From the NCBI RefSeq assembly GCF_000829455.1, contig NZ_JXAK01000001.1, positions 62,001-126,000 on the forward strand: a DNA stretch of 64,000 nucleotides. The letters run 5' to 3'. The notes below the pieces were generated by a model. That model was given only the letters and a program-made list of their open reading frames with translations. It did no database searches and was not told where the DNA came from. This document shows, piece after piece, positions 9,253 to 17,760 of the stretch; position 1 is the stretch's first letter; each line of letters opens with the position of its first letter. Both the position numbers and the translations under genes were made by a program. The DNA is from Gordoniibacillus kamchatkensis (GTDB lineage Bacteria > Bacillota > Bacilli > Paenibacillales > NBRC-103111).

Positions 9253-10392
9253 CTACGCTTCCCGCACGTGCGTCTCCGCGAATTTCGGCGGATTGAACCA
9301 ATTGCCTCCGCTCGAGTACCATGTCGGGTCAAGCGGCACCCAGGCGCTTTTCTCGCGCAAGTACACCTCGTTCCAGGCATGCGGCCCATAGCCGCCCTGC
9401 CCGTCATAGCCGAGCCCGGTGACGACCTTCGCGTCGAGTCCGGCGGCTTTGGCCATTACGTAGTAGAGGCGGGCGTAATCGATGCACACTCCTTTGCGGG
9501 TGTGGAACGTATCCTCCGGAGTTTGCTCGTGCCAGACGCCTCTTTCCTCGTAGTCGCGCACTTTGTTCCAGTCGTAGCTGATCCGGCTGCCGACCCATTT
9601 GTACAGCAGCTTCGCCTTCTCCTCGTCCGTCTTGCCCGGCGCCGTCACTTCTTTGGCCGCTTCGGCGACGTCCGTCGGGACGGCGGCATCGATCACCTCG
9701 TACTTGCGCTGCATGATGTTGCCGATTTCCCGTTCGACAGCGCGCGTAAATACAGGCAGCTGGCTGGCGATCAGGTCGCCGGTGAAGGGCTCGATCACTT
9801 GCTTGGCGCCTTTCTGGTACAGCTGCGAGCCTTGAATGTACCCGGAAAGCGGCGTATGCGGGAACAGCGTGACGAAGATGAACAGCCCCGCGACAAGCAG
9901 GAGCGCCCGGCCGAAGCCGGTAACCGCGCCGATCGCCCCGCCCGCCAGCGCGCTGGACAAGGACGGCCTCCGCTCGTCCGCCCGGTGGAACCGGGCCGGC
10001 AGCGCAATGCGCAGCAGCGGATCGGCGATCAGGTACAGCACGTGCTTCAGCACCACATACCCGATCAGGAACAGGGCGCCGAAGCGCAGCAGCGGGAAAT
10101 CGCGAAACGCCGTTACGAACGTATAGTACAGCTGTTTGAAGAAGCCCATCGCTTCCGTCGGGATTTGAATGCTGCGCTCGGCAAGCCACGTTTGCAGCTG
10201 CGGCGACAGCAGCTTGGCGCCTTGCCAGGCGAAGTACAAGCTGGCGACCGTAACCGCCCCTTCGGTCACGATAAACAGCAAATGGCGGGCCGAGCCGGTC
10301 GCTCCGCGGGCGATGCCCTGCAGCACGGAGACGGCAATGACGACCGCGAGCAGAGCGGATATGAAATTGAACATTGTCCATACGGCCGGCAT
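9253..10392 (-). CDS. Membrane-anchored transglutaminase-like domain protein
   Basis: A 379-residue protein with three to four hydrophobic segments in the first half (MFNFISALLAVVIAVSVL; LLRFGALFLIGYVVLKHVL; ALLLVAGLFIFVTLF) and a transglutaminase-like cysteine-protease fold in the C-terminal half. The catalytic triad is visible in order: Cys in RKGVCIDYARL, His in GPHAWNEV, Asp in VPLDPTWY. Such TGc domains can act as peptidases or amide-forming enzymes, and membrane-linked forms often work on the cell envelope. The catalytic domain is probably extracytoplasmic, but topology is inferred only from hydrophobicity. The next gene upstream is only about 27 bases away, suggesting one operon. Confidence 0.82.
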   Translation of the reverse strand: MPAVWTMFNFISALLAVVIAVSVLQGIARGATGSARHLLFIVTEGAVTVASLYFAWQGAKLLSPQLQTWLAERSIQIPTEAMGFFKQLYYTFVTAFRDFPLLRFGALFLIGYVVLKHVLYLIADPLLRIALPARFHRADERRPSLSSALAGGAIGAVTGFGRALLLVAGLFIFVTLFPHTPLSGYIQGSQLYQKGAKQVIEPFTGDLIASQLPVFTRAVEREIGNIMQRKYEVIDAAVPTDVAEAAKEVTAPGKTDEEKAKLLYKWVGSRISYDWNKVRDYEERGVWHEQTPEDTFHTRKGVCIDYARLYYVMAKAAGLDAKVVTGLGYDGQGGYGPHAWNEVYLREKSAWVPLDPTWYSSGGNWFNPPKFAETHVREA

Positions 10393-10419
10393 CGGCTGAA
10401 ATCCCCCTTCTTGTTGGCT

Positions 10420-10857
10420 TTATTTCGAGTTCGCTTTCGCCTGCTCGATAAATGCTTTCACTGTGTCGCTCCCGCTTAAATGGAACGTTTGCCCCATGAA
10501 CGTAACCGTCACGTCGTCGGAGCCCGGTTTGCCGGCTACTTGCAAGCTCTTGGACGTAATCGTAAACGTTCCGTCCGCGTTCGTGCGGAATTTGGCGTCT
10601 TTGGCCTCGTCCTTAAGCGCTTTGAGCGCCTGATCGCTCACCTCGCTCGCCACCTTCTGGCCGACCGAGGCGCCGATCGATTTCAGCTGATCTTTGTAGT
10701 TGGCGCCATAAATAGCCAGCACGACAAGCAGGGCAGCGATAATGACCCACTTGACTACGGTTTTCACGACGCGTACGACCAACAGCAGCACGACGAGCGC
10801 GCCTACAAGCAAATACCAGCGATCCTGTGCGAAAGCAAGCCACTGCTCCATTGCCAT
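10420..10857 (-). CDS. Small membrane protein of unknown function
   Basis: A 145-residue protein with one or two N-terminal membrane segments (WYLLVGALVVLLLVVRVV and WVIIAALLVVLAIYG), followed by a Lys/Ala-rich polar domain ending FIEQAKANSK. I do not recognise a named family. It precedes the transglutaminase-like membrane protein by about 27 bases on the same strand, so the two are probably co-transcribed and might act together at the envelope; this is inference from spacing only. Confidence 0.75.
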   Translation of the reverse strand: MAMEQWLAFAQDRWYLLVGALVVLLLVVRVVKTVVKWVIIAALLVVLAIYGANYKDQLKSIGASVGQKVASEVSDQALKALKDEAKDAKFRTNADGTFTITSKSLQVAGKPGSDDVTVTFMGQTFHLSGSDTVKAFIEQAKANSK

Positions 10858-10933
10858 TCATTCCCCCATGAGCATTGTTAAATGGATTCAACGTTCGGCA
10901 TCCAAGCCTTTCCATATCTTACTACGGCCAGCC

Positions 10934-11089
10934 TTACTCTTCATCTCTTTTTTTCCGCAGCTCTTCGAGCTTGCGCCGGATCGCATCGCCCTTGTTACGA
11001 TTCATTGTCGACCTGCGATACGTAAAGCGCAAGCGGTAAATGGCGGTAACGGCGATAACCGCCAGCACCAGCAGCGCGAATGCGTCCAT
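10934..11089 (-). CDS. 51-residue single-pass membrane protein
   Basis: A short gene starting ATG at 11089 with AGGAAGG seven bases upstream and stopping at TAA 10934. The product begins MDAFALLVLAVIAVTAIYRL (a membrane segment) and ends in a very basic/acidic tail (IRRKLEELRKKRDEE). The strong RBS, the hydrophobic-then-charged layout and the position just upstream of another small membrane protein on the same strand support a real gene. Function unknown. Confidence 0.65.
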   Translation of the reverse strand: MDAFALLVLAVIAVTAIYRLRFTYRRSTMNRNKGDAIRRKLEELRKKRDEE

Positions 11090-11199
11090 CGTGCAGCCTT
11101 CCTTTCATCATATCCAATTCGGGTCAGTACGGCGGTTTGTGTCTTTTGCCGGGACTCGTACTATCCGGCAGACAAGCGGCGTACATTGAGGATAGAGCT

Positions 11200-11376
11200 T
11201 CAGGCTGCCCGAGAAAGTATGGCTGCGCTGCGGACTTAAGAATGTGGGTCTCCGGCTCCCTTGAACTCGTGTTCCCTTGAATTGGAAAATCATGGTGGGA
11301 ACACGAGTTCAAAAGCGCACGCTTCGCTCTCCGCCCCACATTCCCATCCTCCGCTCCGCCTTTCTCGGGCAGCCTG
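11200..11376. repeat. Palindromic repeat element, copy 1 (about 177 bp)
   Basis: The element is bounded by inverted repeats GGCTGCCCGAGAAAG and CTTTCTCGGGCAGCC. Inside are a second pair (GAATGTGGG / CCCACATTC) and a third (GAACTCGTGTTCCC / GGGAACACGAGTTC), so the whole unit folds into nested stems. A second copy in opposite orientation lies at 60576-60747 with most of the sequence conserved. It sits between a minus-strand gene and a plus-strand gene. It carries no ORF of its own that looks real. See findings. Confidence 0.85.
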
Positions 11377-11413
11377 AGAGCTTGCAGAACATCAGCGGAA
11401 AGGAAGTGGGCCG

Positions 11414-12609
11414 GTGAGAACGGCGGTCTGGTTATATTTGTTTATGTTTGTGGCGATTTTCGATCTGCATGCGCAGTATCCGATCCTTTCTCCGTTCGCT
11501 CTGTCTCTCGGCGCTGCGCCCTCGTTCATCGGACTTATTCTGGGCGTGTATTCGATCACCCATTTGCCGGGCAACCTGCTTGCCGGCTACGGCGTGGACA
11601 AATACGGAAGCAAAGTGTTCATCATCTGCAGCCTGATTGTAGCAGGGATCGTGCTGATCTTTCAATCGCGCGTCACCGGCCCCTGGCACCTGCTCATCAT
11701 CCGTTCCATCAGCGGCTTTGTGCTCGCCTTTTTGTCGCCGGCCTGCCTGTCGCTGCTGGCCAGAATCGCCAAAGACCGAATTCAGCAAAGCAAGCTGATG
11801 GCCGGCAACGGCATGGTGCATACGCTCGCTTCCGTCGTTTCGCCGGCCGCCGGCGCCTACCTTGTGGCCAAGCTCGGCTTCACGACCGCCTTTACCGTAC
11901 TCGGGTGGGGACTCGTCATCACCGGCACGCTGGCAATATTCGGCGTCAAGGAGCACCGCAGCCCGGCCGCCGGCGCAGCGGGGGGATCTCATGGATGCGC
12001 CGTCCGCTGCAGGCGACCGGCTGCCGGTGCGGGCGAGCCGGACGGCGGCCTGCTGCCGTCGGGCGCTGGCGCCCCCGTCATCCCGTGGCTGTTTTTTCCA
12101 TTGCCGCTCCGCTTTATCGTGCTCGCAAAGGCATTTTGTTTTTTGAGCTGCCTCTGCTGACGCCAATCGATGAGCTCGATTCTGACGTCGGGCATCTTGT
12201 TCTCGCTCGTGAGCCTCGGCGCGCTGGTGACGTTAAGCCTCATGTTCCTGAACCGGGTATCCCCGTATATTCGCACCGTGTTCGGCAGCCTGGCGCTTGC
12301 CTCATTTTTTTCAGCATGGCCGTGGACTGGCCGATCCCGCTGTACGCCTCTTTATTTCTGATCGGCATGACCAAGGGGGTCATCTACCCGGCGATCGCCT
12401 CGCTGCTCGCGGCTATTACGAGCGCGAACAGGTACGGCCGGGTGTTTTCCCTGCTCTCGATTTCATATTCGATCGGCGCCTTTTTCGGCCCGATTGTCGC
12501 CGGCCATAGCCGGCATCTCGTCTCGCCGTATTTTATCGCCTTCTTCGTGCTTATGCTGGCGCTCGTCGTGCTGCCGCTGCGATCGTTCCGGACGCCCGAG
12601 CCAGCTTGA
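11414..12609 (+). pseudogene. MFS transporter, about 12 TM segments, frameshifted
   Basis: Start ATG 11414 (RBS GGAAAGGAAGTG nearby). The first frame gives six membrane segments with the MFS signature region GYGVDKYGSKVF after TM2. Further segments appear in alternating frames: ELPLLT near 12150, MSSILTSGILFSLVSLGAL from 12170, and FFSMAVDWPIPLYASLF through to FRTPEPA at 12609. The breaks fall at T-runs (near 12140 and 12310) and near 12160. Restoring single bases would give a normal major facilitator of about 395 residues. Substrate is unknown; the layout is that of a drug/metabolite exporter-like MFS protein. Confidence 0.75.
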
Positions 12610-12654
12610 CCGAGGCTTTTATCGATATTATTGACGAGCCAGCCAGGGGAAAAG

Positions 12655-12683
12655 TTACTAGCGGCCCAGCGATGCGGTATACT
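12655..12683 (+). promoter_or_regulatory. SigA-type promoter for the Toprim gene
   Basis: TTACTA, 17-base spacer, TATACT, ending about 30 bases before the ATG at 12714. Confidence 0.4.
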
Positions 12684-12713
12684 AAAGCTACAACATCGAA
12701 CGGGGCTGATGTC

Positions 12714-13076
12714 ATGTCGCTAGTCGTCATCGTCGAGGGCAAGAACGACAGGAGCCGGCTGCGCCGCGTCCTGTCCGAAGAAGTGGATATTTTGTGCACG
12801 TACGGAACGCCGAACAGCGCTACAATCGAGCAGCTCAAAAAGCAAGCGGACGGCCGCGAGGTGTTCCTGTTTACGGACAACGACCCGTCCGGCAAAAAAA
12901 TTCGCGCCTTGCTGCGCGACGCGTTCCCGGACGCCGAGCAAATTTATACGCGCAAAGGCTATGCCGGAGTGGAAGGGACGCCCGAGGAATACTTGATCCA
13001 ACAATTGGAAAAAGCAGGGCTGGAGGAGTTCATCGTGCATCCCGCTCCCGACCCTGCTTATCCTTATGAAGAATAG
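12714..13076 (+). CDS. Small Toprim-domain protein (YusF-like)
   Basis: A 120-residue protein consisting almost only of a Toprim fold. The N-terminal motif is VVIVEGKNDR (catalytic Glu) and the second is FLFTDNDPSGKKIR (DxD-type Asp pair), followed by GYAGVEGTPEEYL. Stand-alone Toprim proteins of this size resemble B. subtilis YusF and the catalytic part of RNase M5. Metal-dependent phosphodiester chemistry is likely, but the substrate is unknown. ATG 12714 is preferred over an upstream in-frame ATG because homology to the fold begins right there and a promoter lies just upstream. Confidence 0.8.
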   Translation: MSLVVIVEGKNDRSRLRRVLSEEVDILCTYGTPNSATIEQLKKQADGREVFLFTDNDPSGKKIRALLRDAFPDAEQIYTRKGYAGVEGTPEEYLIQQLEKAGLEEFIVHPAPDPAYPYEE

Positions 13077-13079
13077 CGT

Positions 13080-13706
13080 TTATTTTTCTTTGGCCAGCGT
13101 CTTCACATCTTTGACGATCTGCTCTGCCGTCGTTTGCACGTCGACGGTGTAGTACGAGCGCAGGTCGCCTTTCTTATCGACGAGCAAAATCGCGTTCGAG
13201 TGCGTGAACGTTCCGTCCTTCTCTTTGACGACCATGATGCCGAACTTTTCGGCCAAATCCGCCGTCTGCTTCTCCTCGCCGCGCAAAAACTTCCAGCCGC
13301 TCGGGTCGTTATGGAACTGGGCGCCGAACTGCGTCAGCTTCTGCGGCGTATCGACCGTAGGATCGATCGTGACGGAGTAAATTTGCGCTTTCGAATCGAA
13401 CAGCCCTTCCTTCTTCAGCTGGTCCTGCACTTGCGACAGCAAGAACGAGGTCGGCTGGCACACGTCCGGGCACGAAGAATAGAAGAAGTAAAACAGCCGC
13501 ACCTTGCCGTTCGTATCCGCTTTCGTCACCGGATTGCCGTTCAGATCGTGCAAGGCAAAGTCCGGAGCCGCTTTGATTTTATCGAGGCTGTGTCCCGCTG
13601 GCGAAGCGCCGCCGAACCAGAGCTTGTAGGCGAACGAAGCGATCATCGCCAGCAAAATGACGGACACCGCCAGCGTAAACCAGTTTTTGCGCAAAAATGC
13701 ATTCAT
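13080..13706 (-). CDS. SCO1/SenC family cytochrome oxidase copper-delivery protein
   Basis: A 208-residue membrane-anchored thioredoxin-fold protein. One N-terminal segment (WFTLAVSVILLAMIASFAY) is followed by the SCO domain with the copper-binding motif CPDVC near residue 92 and a downstream His in DGTFTHSNAILLVD. SCO proteins hand copper to the CuA site of cytochrome c oxidase. The start at 13706 has GGAGGGGG upstream. The neighbour ctaB makes haem O for the same oxidase, which supports the role. A hairpin lies between the two genes. The stop is four bases from the end of the convergent Toprim gene. Confidence 0.88.
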   Translation of the reverse strand: MNAFLRKNWFTLAVSVILLAMIASFAYKLWFGGASPAGHSLDKIKAAPDFALHDLNGNPVTKADTNGKVRLFYFFYSSCPDVCQPTSFLLSQVQDQLKKEGLFDSKAQIYSVTIDPTVDTPQKLTQFGAQFHNDPSGWKFLRGEEKQTADLAEKFGIMVVKEKDGTFTHSNAILLVDKKGDLRSYYTVDVQTTAEQIVKDVKTLAKEK

Positions 13707-13727
13707 GGACCGAAATCCCCCTCCGAA

Positions 13728-13753
13728 TGAAAAATCCCATGCAAGCATGGGAT
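13728..13753 (-). terminator. Terminator between ctaB and the SCO gene
   Basis: On the minus strand ATCCCATGC and GCATGGGAT form a tight hairpin followed by TTTTC. It could terminate or partly attenuate transcription running from ctaB into the SCO gene. Confidence 0.6.
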
Positions 13754-13778
13754 TCGTGACTCTCCGTAACTAACGTCC

Positions 13779-14723
13779 TCAATGTACCGTATTGGCGATC
13801 ATCAGAACGATCATAATCGTCAAATAGTTGATCGAATATACGAACATCCGCTTCGCCCACTTGTTCTCGTCCTCGGCGCGGAAGCCGGCGATGCTCATAA
13901 ACGCCCAAATGAGACCGAGCGCGGCGGCGGCGATCATGTATACTTCACCGACATAACCGTACAAGTACAGCAGCATCGACACCGGGACGAGCAGCACGAC
14001 GTAGCGCACGATGCTGATCTTCGTCACGTACGAGCCTCTCACGACCGGAAGAAGCGGAAAACCGGCAGCCCGGTATTCTTCCATGCGGCGGATACCGAGC
14101 GCCCAAAAATGCGGCGGCTGCCACAAAAACAAAATGAGGAATAAAATCCACGCGCCCGCGTCCATCGTCTGCGTCACCGCGACATAGCCGATGACCGGCG
14201 GCACTGCGCCCGAGAAGGAGCCGACGAACGTGCTCCATACCGACGTGCGCTTGAACCACATCGTGTAAACCCAGACGTACAGGAACAAGCCGATGAGCCC
14301 GAGCAGCGCCGCCAAAGGGTTGACAAGCACGCCGAGGACAAACGTGCCCAGCACGCCGAGAGTAATGCCGTAGCCGAGCACGAACCGCGGGCTCATCTTG
14401 CCGGTGACGAGCGCGCGGCTTTGCGTGCGCGCCATTTTGGCGTCGAGTTCGCGGTCGAGATAGTTGTTGAGCGTGCATCCCGAGGCGACGATCAGCGCCG
14501 TGCCGACCGTCATCGTCAGCAGCAGCAGCCAGTCCACGTGCCAGCGGGAAGCGACCCAGAAGCCGGCAATCGCGGCGATAAGATTATGAAAAACGATGCC
14601 GGGCTTCATCAAATTGACGAATTCCCGCATCGACAGTGACTTTTTCGCTGCAGCCGAATCAGCTGCCTGTACGGCTTCCGCCGCCGGCTCGCCGGCCGCA
14701 TCCAGACTAATGGGATTATTCAT
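13779..14723 (-). CDS. ctaB: Protohaem IX farnesyltransferase (haem O synthase)
   Basis: A 314-residue polytopic prenyltransferase of the UbiA superfamily that adds a farnesyl group to haem B, giving haem O for terminal oxidases. The first Asp-rich site is CTLNNYLDRELDAKMARTQ near residue 85 and the PHFWALGIRRMEEYRAAGFP stretch near residue 205 carries the second conserved region; nine hydrophobic segments are evident. The N-terminus has about 30 extra Ala-rich residues before the core. It has its own promoter-like sequence and is followed by the SCO gene. Confidence 0.93.
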   Translation of the reverse strand: MNNPISLDAAGEPAAEAVQAADSAAAKKSLSMREFVNLMKPGIVFHNLIAAIAGFWVASRWHVDWLLLLTMTVGTALIVASGCTLNNYLDRELDAKMARTQSRALVTGKMSPRFVLGYGITLGVLGTFVLGVLVNPLAALLGLIGLFLYVWVYTMWFKRTSVWSTFVGSFSGAVPPVIGYVAVTQTMDAGAWILFLILFLWQPPHFWALGIRRMEEYRAAGFPLLPVVRGSYVTKISIVRYVVLLVPVSMLLYLYGYVGEVYMIAAAALGLIWAFMSIAGFRAEDENKWAKRMFVYSINYLTIMIVLMIANTVH

Positions 14724-14779
14724 TCCGAACCGCCGTACCCCCTAACCTTCTTGATTTCAGCCGTTTCATTCACTTTTCC

Positions 14780-14808
14780 ATCATACCAACCTGCCCCGCG
14801 TTTTACAA
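14780..14808 (-). promoter_or_regulatory. SigA-type promoter for ctaB
   Basis: Minus strand TTGTAA, 17-base spacer, TATGAT, about 55 bases upstream of the ctaB ATG. Confidence 0.4.
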
Positions 14809-14873
14809 TCGATCGCGGCCAGTTGTCAATAATTTGTCGTAACTAGTATGGTCGCTTAACGGAATAAAAATCA

Positions 14874-14902
14874 GTCATGATACACAGGCGTCCCCCATAA
14901 AT
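14874..14902 (+). promoter_or_regulatory. Possible SigE-type sporulation promoter upstream of gerQ
   Basis: GTCATGA and CATAAAT are separated by 15 bases and resemble the mother-cell SigE pattern. gerQ is a mother-cell gene in B. subtilis, which is the main reason to propose this. The distance of about 150 bases to the start is long, and the -10 overlaps a CCCCATA/TATGGGG palindrome. The rest of the 14724-15052 gap holds nothing else I can name. Confidence 0.25.
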
Positions 14903-15052
14903 ATATGGGGTAAAGGCCTGCAGGCGCTCCTGCCTCACCCGGGGGGATAGCGGCAACCGGCATTTGGCGCGCCGCATCCGCCGCCGACGTCCGCAGCTAG
15001 CCGAGGCGAACCTTAGCGCGTATTCCATTCGTAAAGGAGGATGCAGTCAAGC

Positions 15053-15514
15053 ATGTATTCGAATTCCTACAAAATGCCGGGTGTGCCCGGTTACGGCTAT
15101 CAGACCGGCGCGTACCCCGCTTATCCGGGCATGCAGGCAGGGCCGGCAGGAGCCGTCCCGAGCGGCGCTTTCCCGCCCGTCGGCGCGAAACCGTCCGTAT
15201 CCGGGGTCGGTGTCAACGTTCCGGGCCAGCTGCCTATCGAAGAGTCGTATATTGAAAACATTTTGCGCCTGAATCTCGGCAAAGTCGCTACCATCTATAT
15301 GACTTTCGAGAACAACACGCAGTGGAACGCCAAAGTGTTCAGAGGCCGACTCGAAGCCGCCGGCCGCGACCACATCATCATCAGCGATCCGCAAACGGGC
15401 ATGCGCTACTTGCTGCTCATGGTCAATTTGGATTACATCACCTTTGAAGAAGAACTCAACTACTATTATCCTTACGCCGCCGGCCCCACGGGAGCGCCGC
15501 CGGCTGGCCGGTAA
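15053..15514 (+). CDS. gerQ: Spore coat protein GerQ
   Basis: A 153-residue protein with a Gly/Pro/Tyr-rich N-terminal half and the conserved GerQ C-terminal core (SYIENILRLNLGKVATIYM, then FRGRLEAAGRDHIIISDPQ and YLLLMVNLDYITFEEELNYY). GerQ is a coat/cortex-outer-layer protein needed for localising the cortex hydrolase CwlJ and is cross-linked by the coat transglutaminase. The start ATG 15053 follows AAAGGAGG by 12 bases; the ATG at 15041 touches the RBS and is less likely. A strong terminator follows. Confidence 0.93.
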   Translation: MYSNSYKMPGVPGYGYQTGAYPAYPGMQAGPAGAVPSGAFPPVGAKPSVSGVGVNVPGQLPIEESYIENILRLNLGKVATIYMTFENNTQWNAKVFRGRLEAAGRDHIIISDPQTGMRYLLLMVNLDYITFEEELNYYYPYAAGPTGAPPAGR

Positions 15515-15528
15515 CACGCAGGAAATGG

Positions 15529-15569
15529 CAAAACGACGGCATCCGCTCATGCGGAAGCCGTCGTTTTGC
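15529..15569 (+). terminator. Terminator after gerQ
   Basis: AAAACGACGGC and GCCGTCGTTTT pair around a loop that itself contains a short CCGC/GCGG stem; the T-run follows. Confidence 0.8.
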
Positions 15570-15699
15570 ATGATTGCCGAACGGGCGCATACGTTTCATC
15601 AGCATTTTGCCTACGCGGACTGATATAGAGCAACATGAAACGCCCGCTCTGCGGCCCGCCGGTCGGGGCGCGGCGGTTTGGCATAAACATGGCGAAACC

Positions 15700-16200
15700 G
15701 CCATAGCTGCAACGGACTCAGTTACCGTTATTTGATCTGATTTCTTTTGTTTGACGGTTTTACGGACCCAGATTCTCCAAAAGCATACTTGCAATAAATC
15801 TTTATAATCTTCAATAAAAGCCCTTACGCATGGAAGCGCAACATCAGGAAAATGCATATGCGTCCAAAATAAGATGTTGGCAATATCGACTCTGGGATCC
15901 CCCAAACCGGCGAGTTCCCAATCAATCAACCTGGGGCTTCTTACGTTGCACTTTCTCCAATCGAATTTCCAGAATATGGACCATTTCAAGGCTAACATTG
16001 GAATTTTTGCAATAGAATTAGTCCAGAGTGCTCGGCAACAGGCAGCTTTGCCGCAGAAGGCTGTACGTTTTCCAATGAAAGCTCGTTCGCCAGAATACAG
16101 ATGTCTACCCATTGTACAAATTCCAATCCGCATAGCTGCATCTCGGGAACAATTTCTCCAAGATAATTCCGAATGGCTCGGCACCACCCACTTTAAGAGG
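15700..16200 (-). pseudogene. Degenerate aminoglycoside-phosphotransferase-like (APH) kinase remnant
   Basis: The minus strand keeps a clear APH-type segment, RLIDWELAGLGDPRVDIAN, matching the metal-binding and loop part of aminoglycoside/choline-kinase-like phosphotransferases, followed by a plausible C-terminal helix region (CVRAFIEDYKDLLQVC). Upstream of it the three frames are mixed with stops, and no start or catalytic HGDxHxxN motif can be read. The stretch is visibly AT-richer than its neighbours, suggesting a foreign or long-decayed origin. Boundaries are approximate. Confidence 0.5.
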
Positions 16201-16205
16201 TGCTT

Positions 16206-16499
16206 TTACTTCAATACTGCGCTAAAATGCCACACGTGCACTTTGCCAAGTCCGCCGCGCACCCAATCGCCCAGCTTCCCCCAGTCGGGATCTTCCGGGT
16301 CGGAGCGCCTGTGCTTGAACTCCTCGTAAGCGGCATAGGCCACGCCCGGCCAAACTTCAACAAACAAACCCGGCTGGTCGGTGCCTTCGTACCATTCGAA
16401 CCGCATTCCGCCGCTCCGTTTCTCCGCCATGAACGCCCTATAAGCGTCCAGCGCCTCTTCCGCAATGGCATATTCTACAAAAACTTTTTCCGTCTCCAT
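16206..16499 (-). CDS. Small uncharacterised protein, possibly ferredoxin-like fold
   Basis: A 97-residue acidic/aromatic protein starting METEKVFVEYAIAEE and ending VHVWHFSAVLK. Alternating hydrophobic strands and helices in a beta-alpha-beta pattern suggest a dimeric alpha/beta-barrel-like fold as in antibiotic-biosynthesis-monooxygenase proteins; that is a guess. ATG 16499 is preferred over the upstream ATGs near 16565 because GGGGG precedes it. It is divergent from the yfhP-like gene. Confidence 0.6.
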   Translation of the reverse strand: METEKVFVEYAIAEEALDAYRAFMAEKRSGGMRFEWYEGTDQPGLFVEVWPGVAYAAYEEFKHRRSDPEDPDWGKLGDWVRGGLGKVHVWHFSAVLK

Positions 16500-16597
16500 C
16501 TGGGCCCCCGCTGATTTATTTTTGTCGAGATCATGGTAAACTAGGTACAGGACTCTGTGCAACATGGCCACATACCCGATACAGGAGGACTACACCT

Positions 16598-17581
16598 TTG
16601 GATACCGGAACGCATCTTGTCATCGGCCTTGGCTTAGCCGGGCTGGCGCACGTCGATCCGTACGTCGCCCACGACCCGTCGCTTGCCGCCGCCGTATTGA
16701 TCGGCACCGTCATCGGATCGCAAATTCCGGACGCAGATTCAATCGTGCGTCTAAAAGGCAACGCCGCTTACATCCGCCATCACCGCGGACTGTCGCACGG
16801 CCTCCCGGCGCTTGTGCTGTGGACGCTGCTGATTACGATGGCGCTCGGGCTCATTTTCCCGGGAGCGTCCGTAGGCCATATCGCGCTATGGACCGGCATC
16901 GCGGCAGCCTTTCACGTCTTTACGGACTTGTTCAACACGTACGGAACGCAAGCTTTGCGGCCTTTCTCCGAACGGTGGGTCGGCTGGAACATCATCCATA
17001 TTTTCGACCCGTTTTTATTTTTCAGCCATCTGGTCGCGATTCTGATGTGGTCGCTCCATTTGGCCCGGCCGGAAGTGCTGTTCCCGCTTCTGTATGCGAT
17101 CGTCGCCGTCTACTATGTATGGAGGACGATCGACCATGCGGTGCTGGAGCGCGGGCTGAAGCACAAAGATCGGGAATACCGCGAAGGGGACCGCTACACG
17201 CTGATCCCAACCGTCCATTTTTCCAACTGGAACGTTGTCAAGCGGCACCAAGACGGCACTTACGCGCTCGGCGAACTGCGCTCGGGCGAGCTGCGCTGGG
17301 TCGATGAAGTCGCCTGCGCCAACCATCCCGCCGTTGAGGCGTCAAAATCGAACCCCGATGCGGCTGCGCTGCTGTACTACTCGTCGTACGCCTGCGCCGA
17401 GGTGCGGGAACATAAGTGGGGCTACGAGGTGCGCTGGGCGGACGTGCGGTACCGGCATCGCAAACAGTATCCGTTCGTAGCCGTCGTGCATTTGGACAAA
17501 GAGCTGAACGAGCTCGATTCGTATGTCGGCTGGGTTAGCGAATCCAAGCTGGGGAAAAAGCTTCGCGTCGACTTATATTGA
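16598..17581 (+). CDS. YfhP-like membrane-bound metal-dependent hydrolase (DUF457 family)
   Basis: A 327-residue protein with a hydrophobic N-terminal two-thirds and a polar C-terminal domain. The N-terminus DTGTHLVIGLGLAG, then IGSQIPDADSI near residue 40 and IRHHRGLSHGLPAL near residue 60, carry the His/Asp metal ligands of the YbcI/YdjM/YfhP family. Three to five membrane segments follow. B. subtilis YfhP is the closest named relative I recall. Start is TTG at 16598: AGGAGGA lies 8 bases upstream and the family N-terminus begins there. A terminator follows. Confidence 0.83.
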   Translation: MDTGTHLVIGLGLAGLAHVDPYVAHDPSLAAAVLIGTVIGSQIPDADSIVRLKGNAAYIRHHRGLSHGLPALVLWTLLITMALGLIFPGASVGHIALWTGIAAAFHVFTDLFNTYGTQALRPFSERWVGWNIIHIFDPFLFFSHLVAILMWSLHLARPEVLFPLLYAIVAVYYVWRTIDHAVLERGLKHKDREYREGDRYTLIPTVHFSNWNVVKRHQDGTYALGELRSGELRWVDEVACANHPAVEASKSNPDAAALLYYSSYACAEVREHKWGYEVRWADVRYRHRKQYPFVAVVHLDKELNELDSYVGWVSESKLGKKLRVDLY

Positions 17582-17627
17582 AGGAGGAGGCCAATCCGCA
17601 GCGCAGCTCTTTCTTTCTCGACCGTCC

Positions 17628-17658
17628 GAGGCCGCCCAAAGCGGCCTTCGTTTTTTTG
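17628..17658 (+). terminator. Terminator after the yfhP-like gene
   Basis: GAGGCCGC and GCGGCCTTC pair around a CCAAA loop and are followed by seven T. Confidence 0.8.
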
Positions 17659-17700
17659 CCTTGGCTTGCCTTTCCCCCATTGCCCGCTGCGCGAAACAGG

Positions 17701-17736
17701 AAAAAGCCCAAGGGACAAGCCCTTGAGCTTTTCGCC
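17701..17736 (-). terminator. Terminator after SASP gene 1
   Basis: Minus strand AAGCTCAAGGG and CCCTTGGGCTT pair with a short loop and run into TTTTTC, just after the SASP stop. The symmetric A/T ends make it usable from both strands. Confidence 0.7.
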
Positions 17737-17760
17737 AGGTATGGATAGCTTGCAGTTCAA

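Noticed and set aside
8854-10479. A 541-residue plus-strand open frame opposite the HAD and transglutaminase-like genes
   Set aside because: Arg/His/Val-rich antisense shadow in GC-rich DNA; the minus-strand genes have clear motifs.
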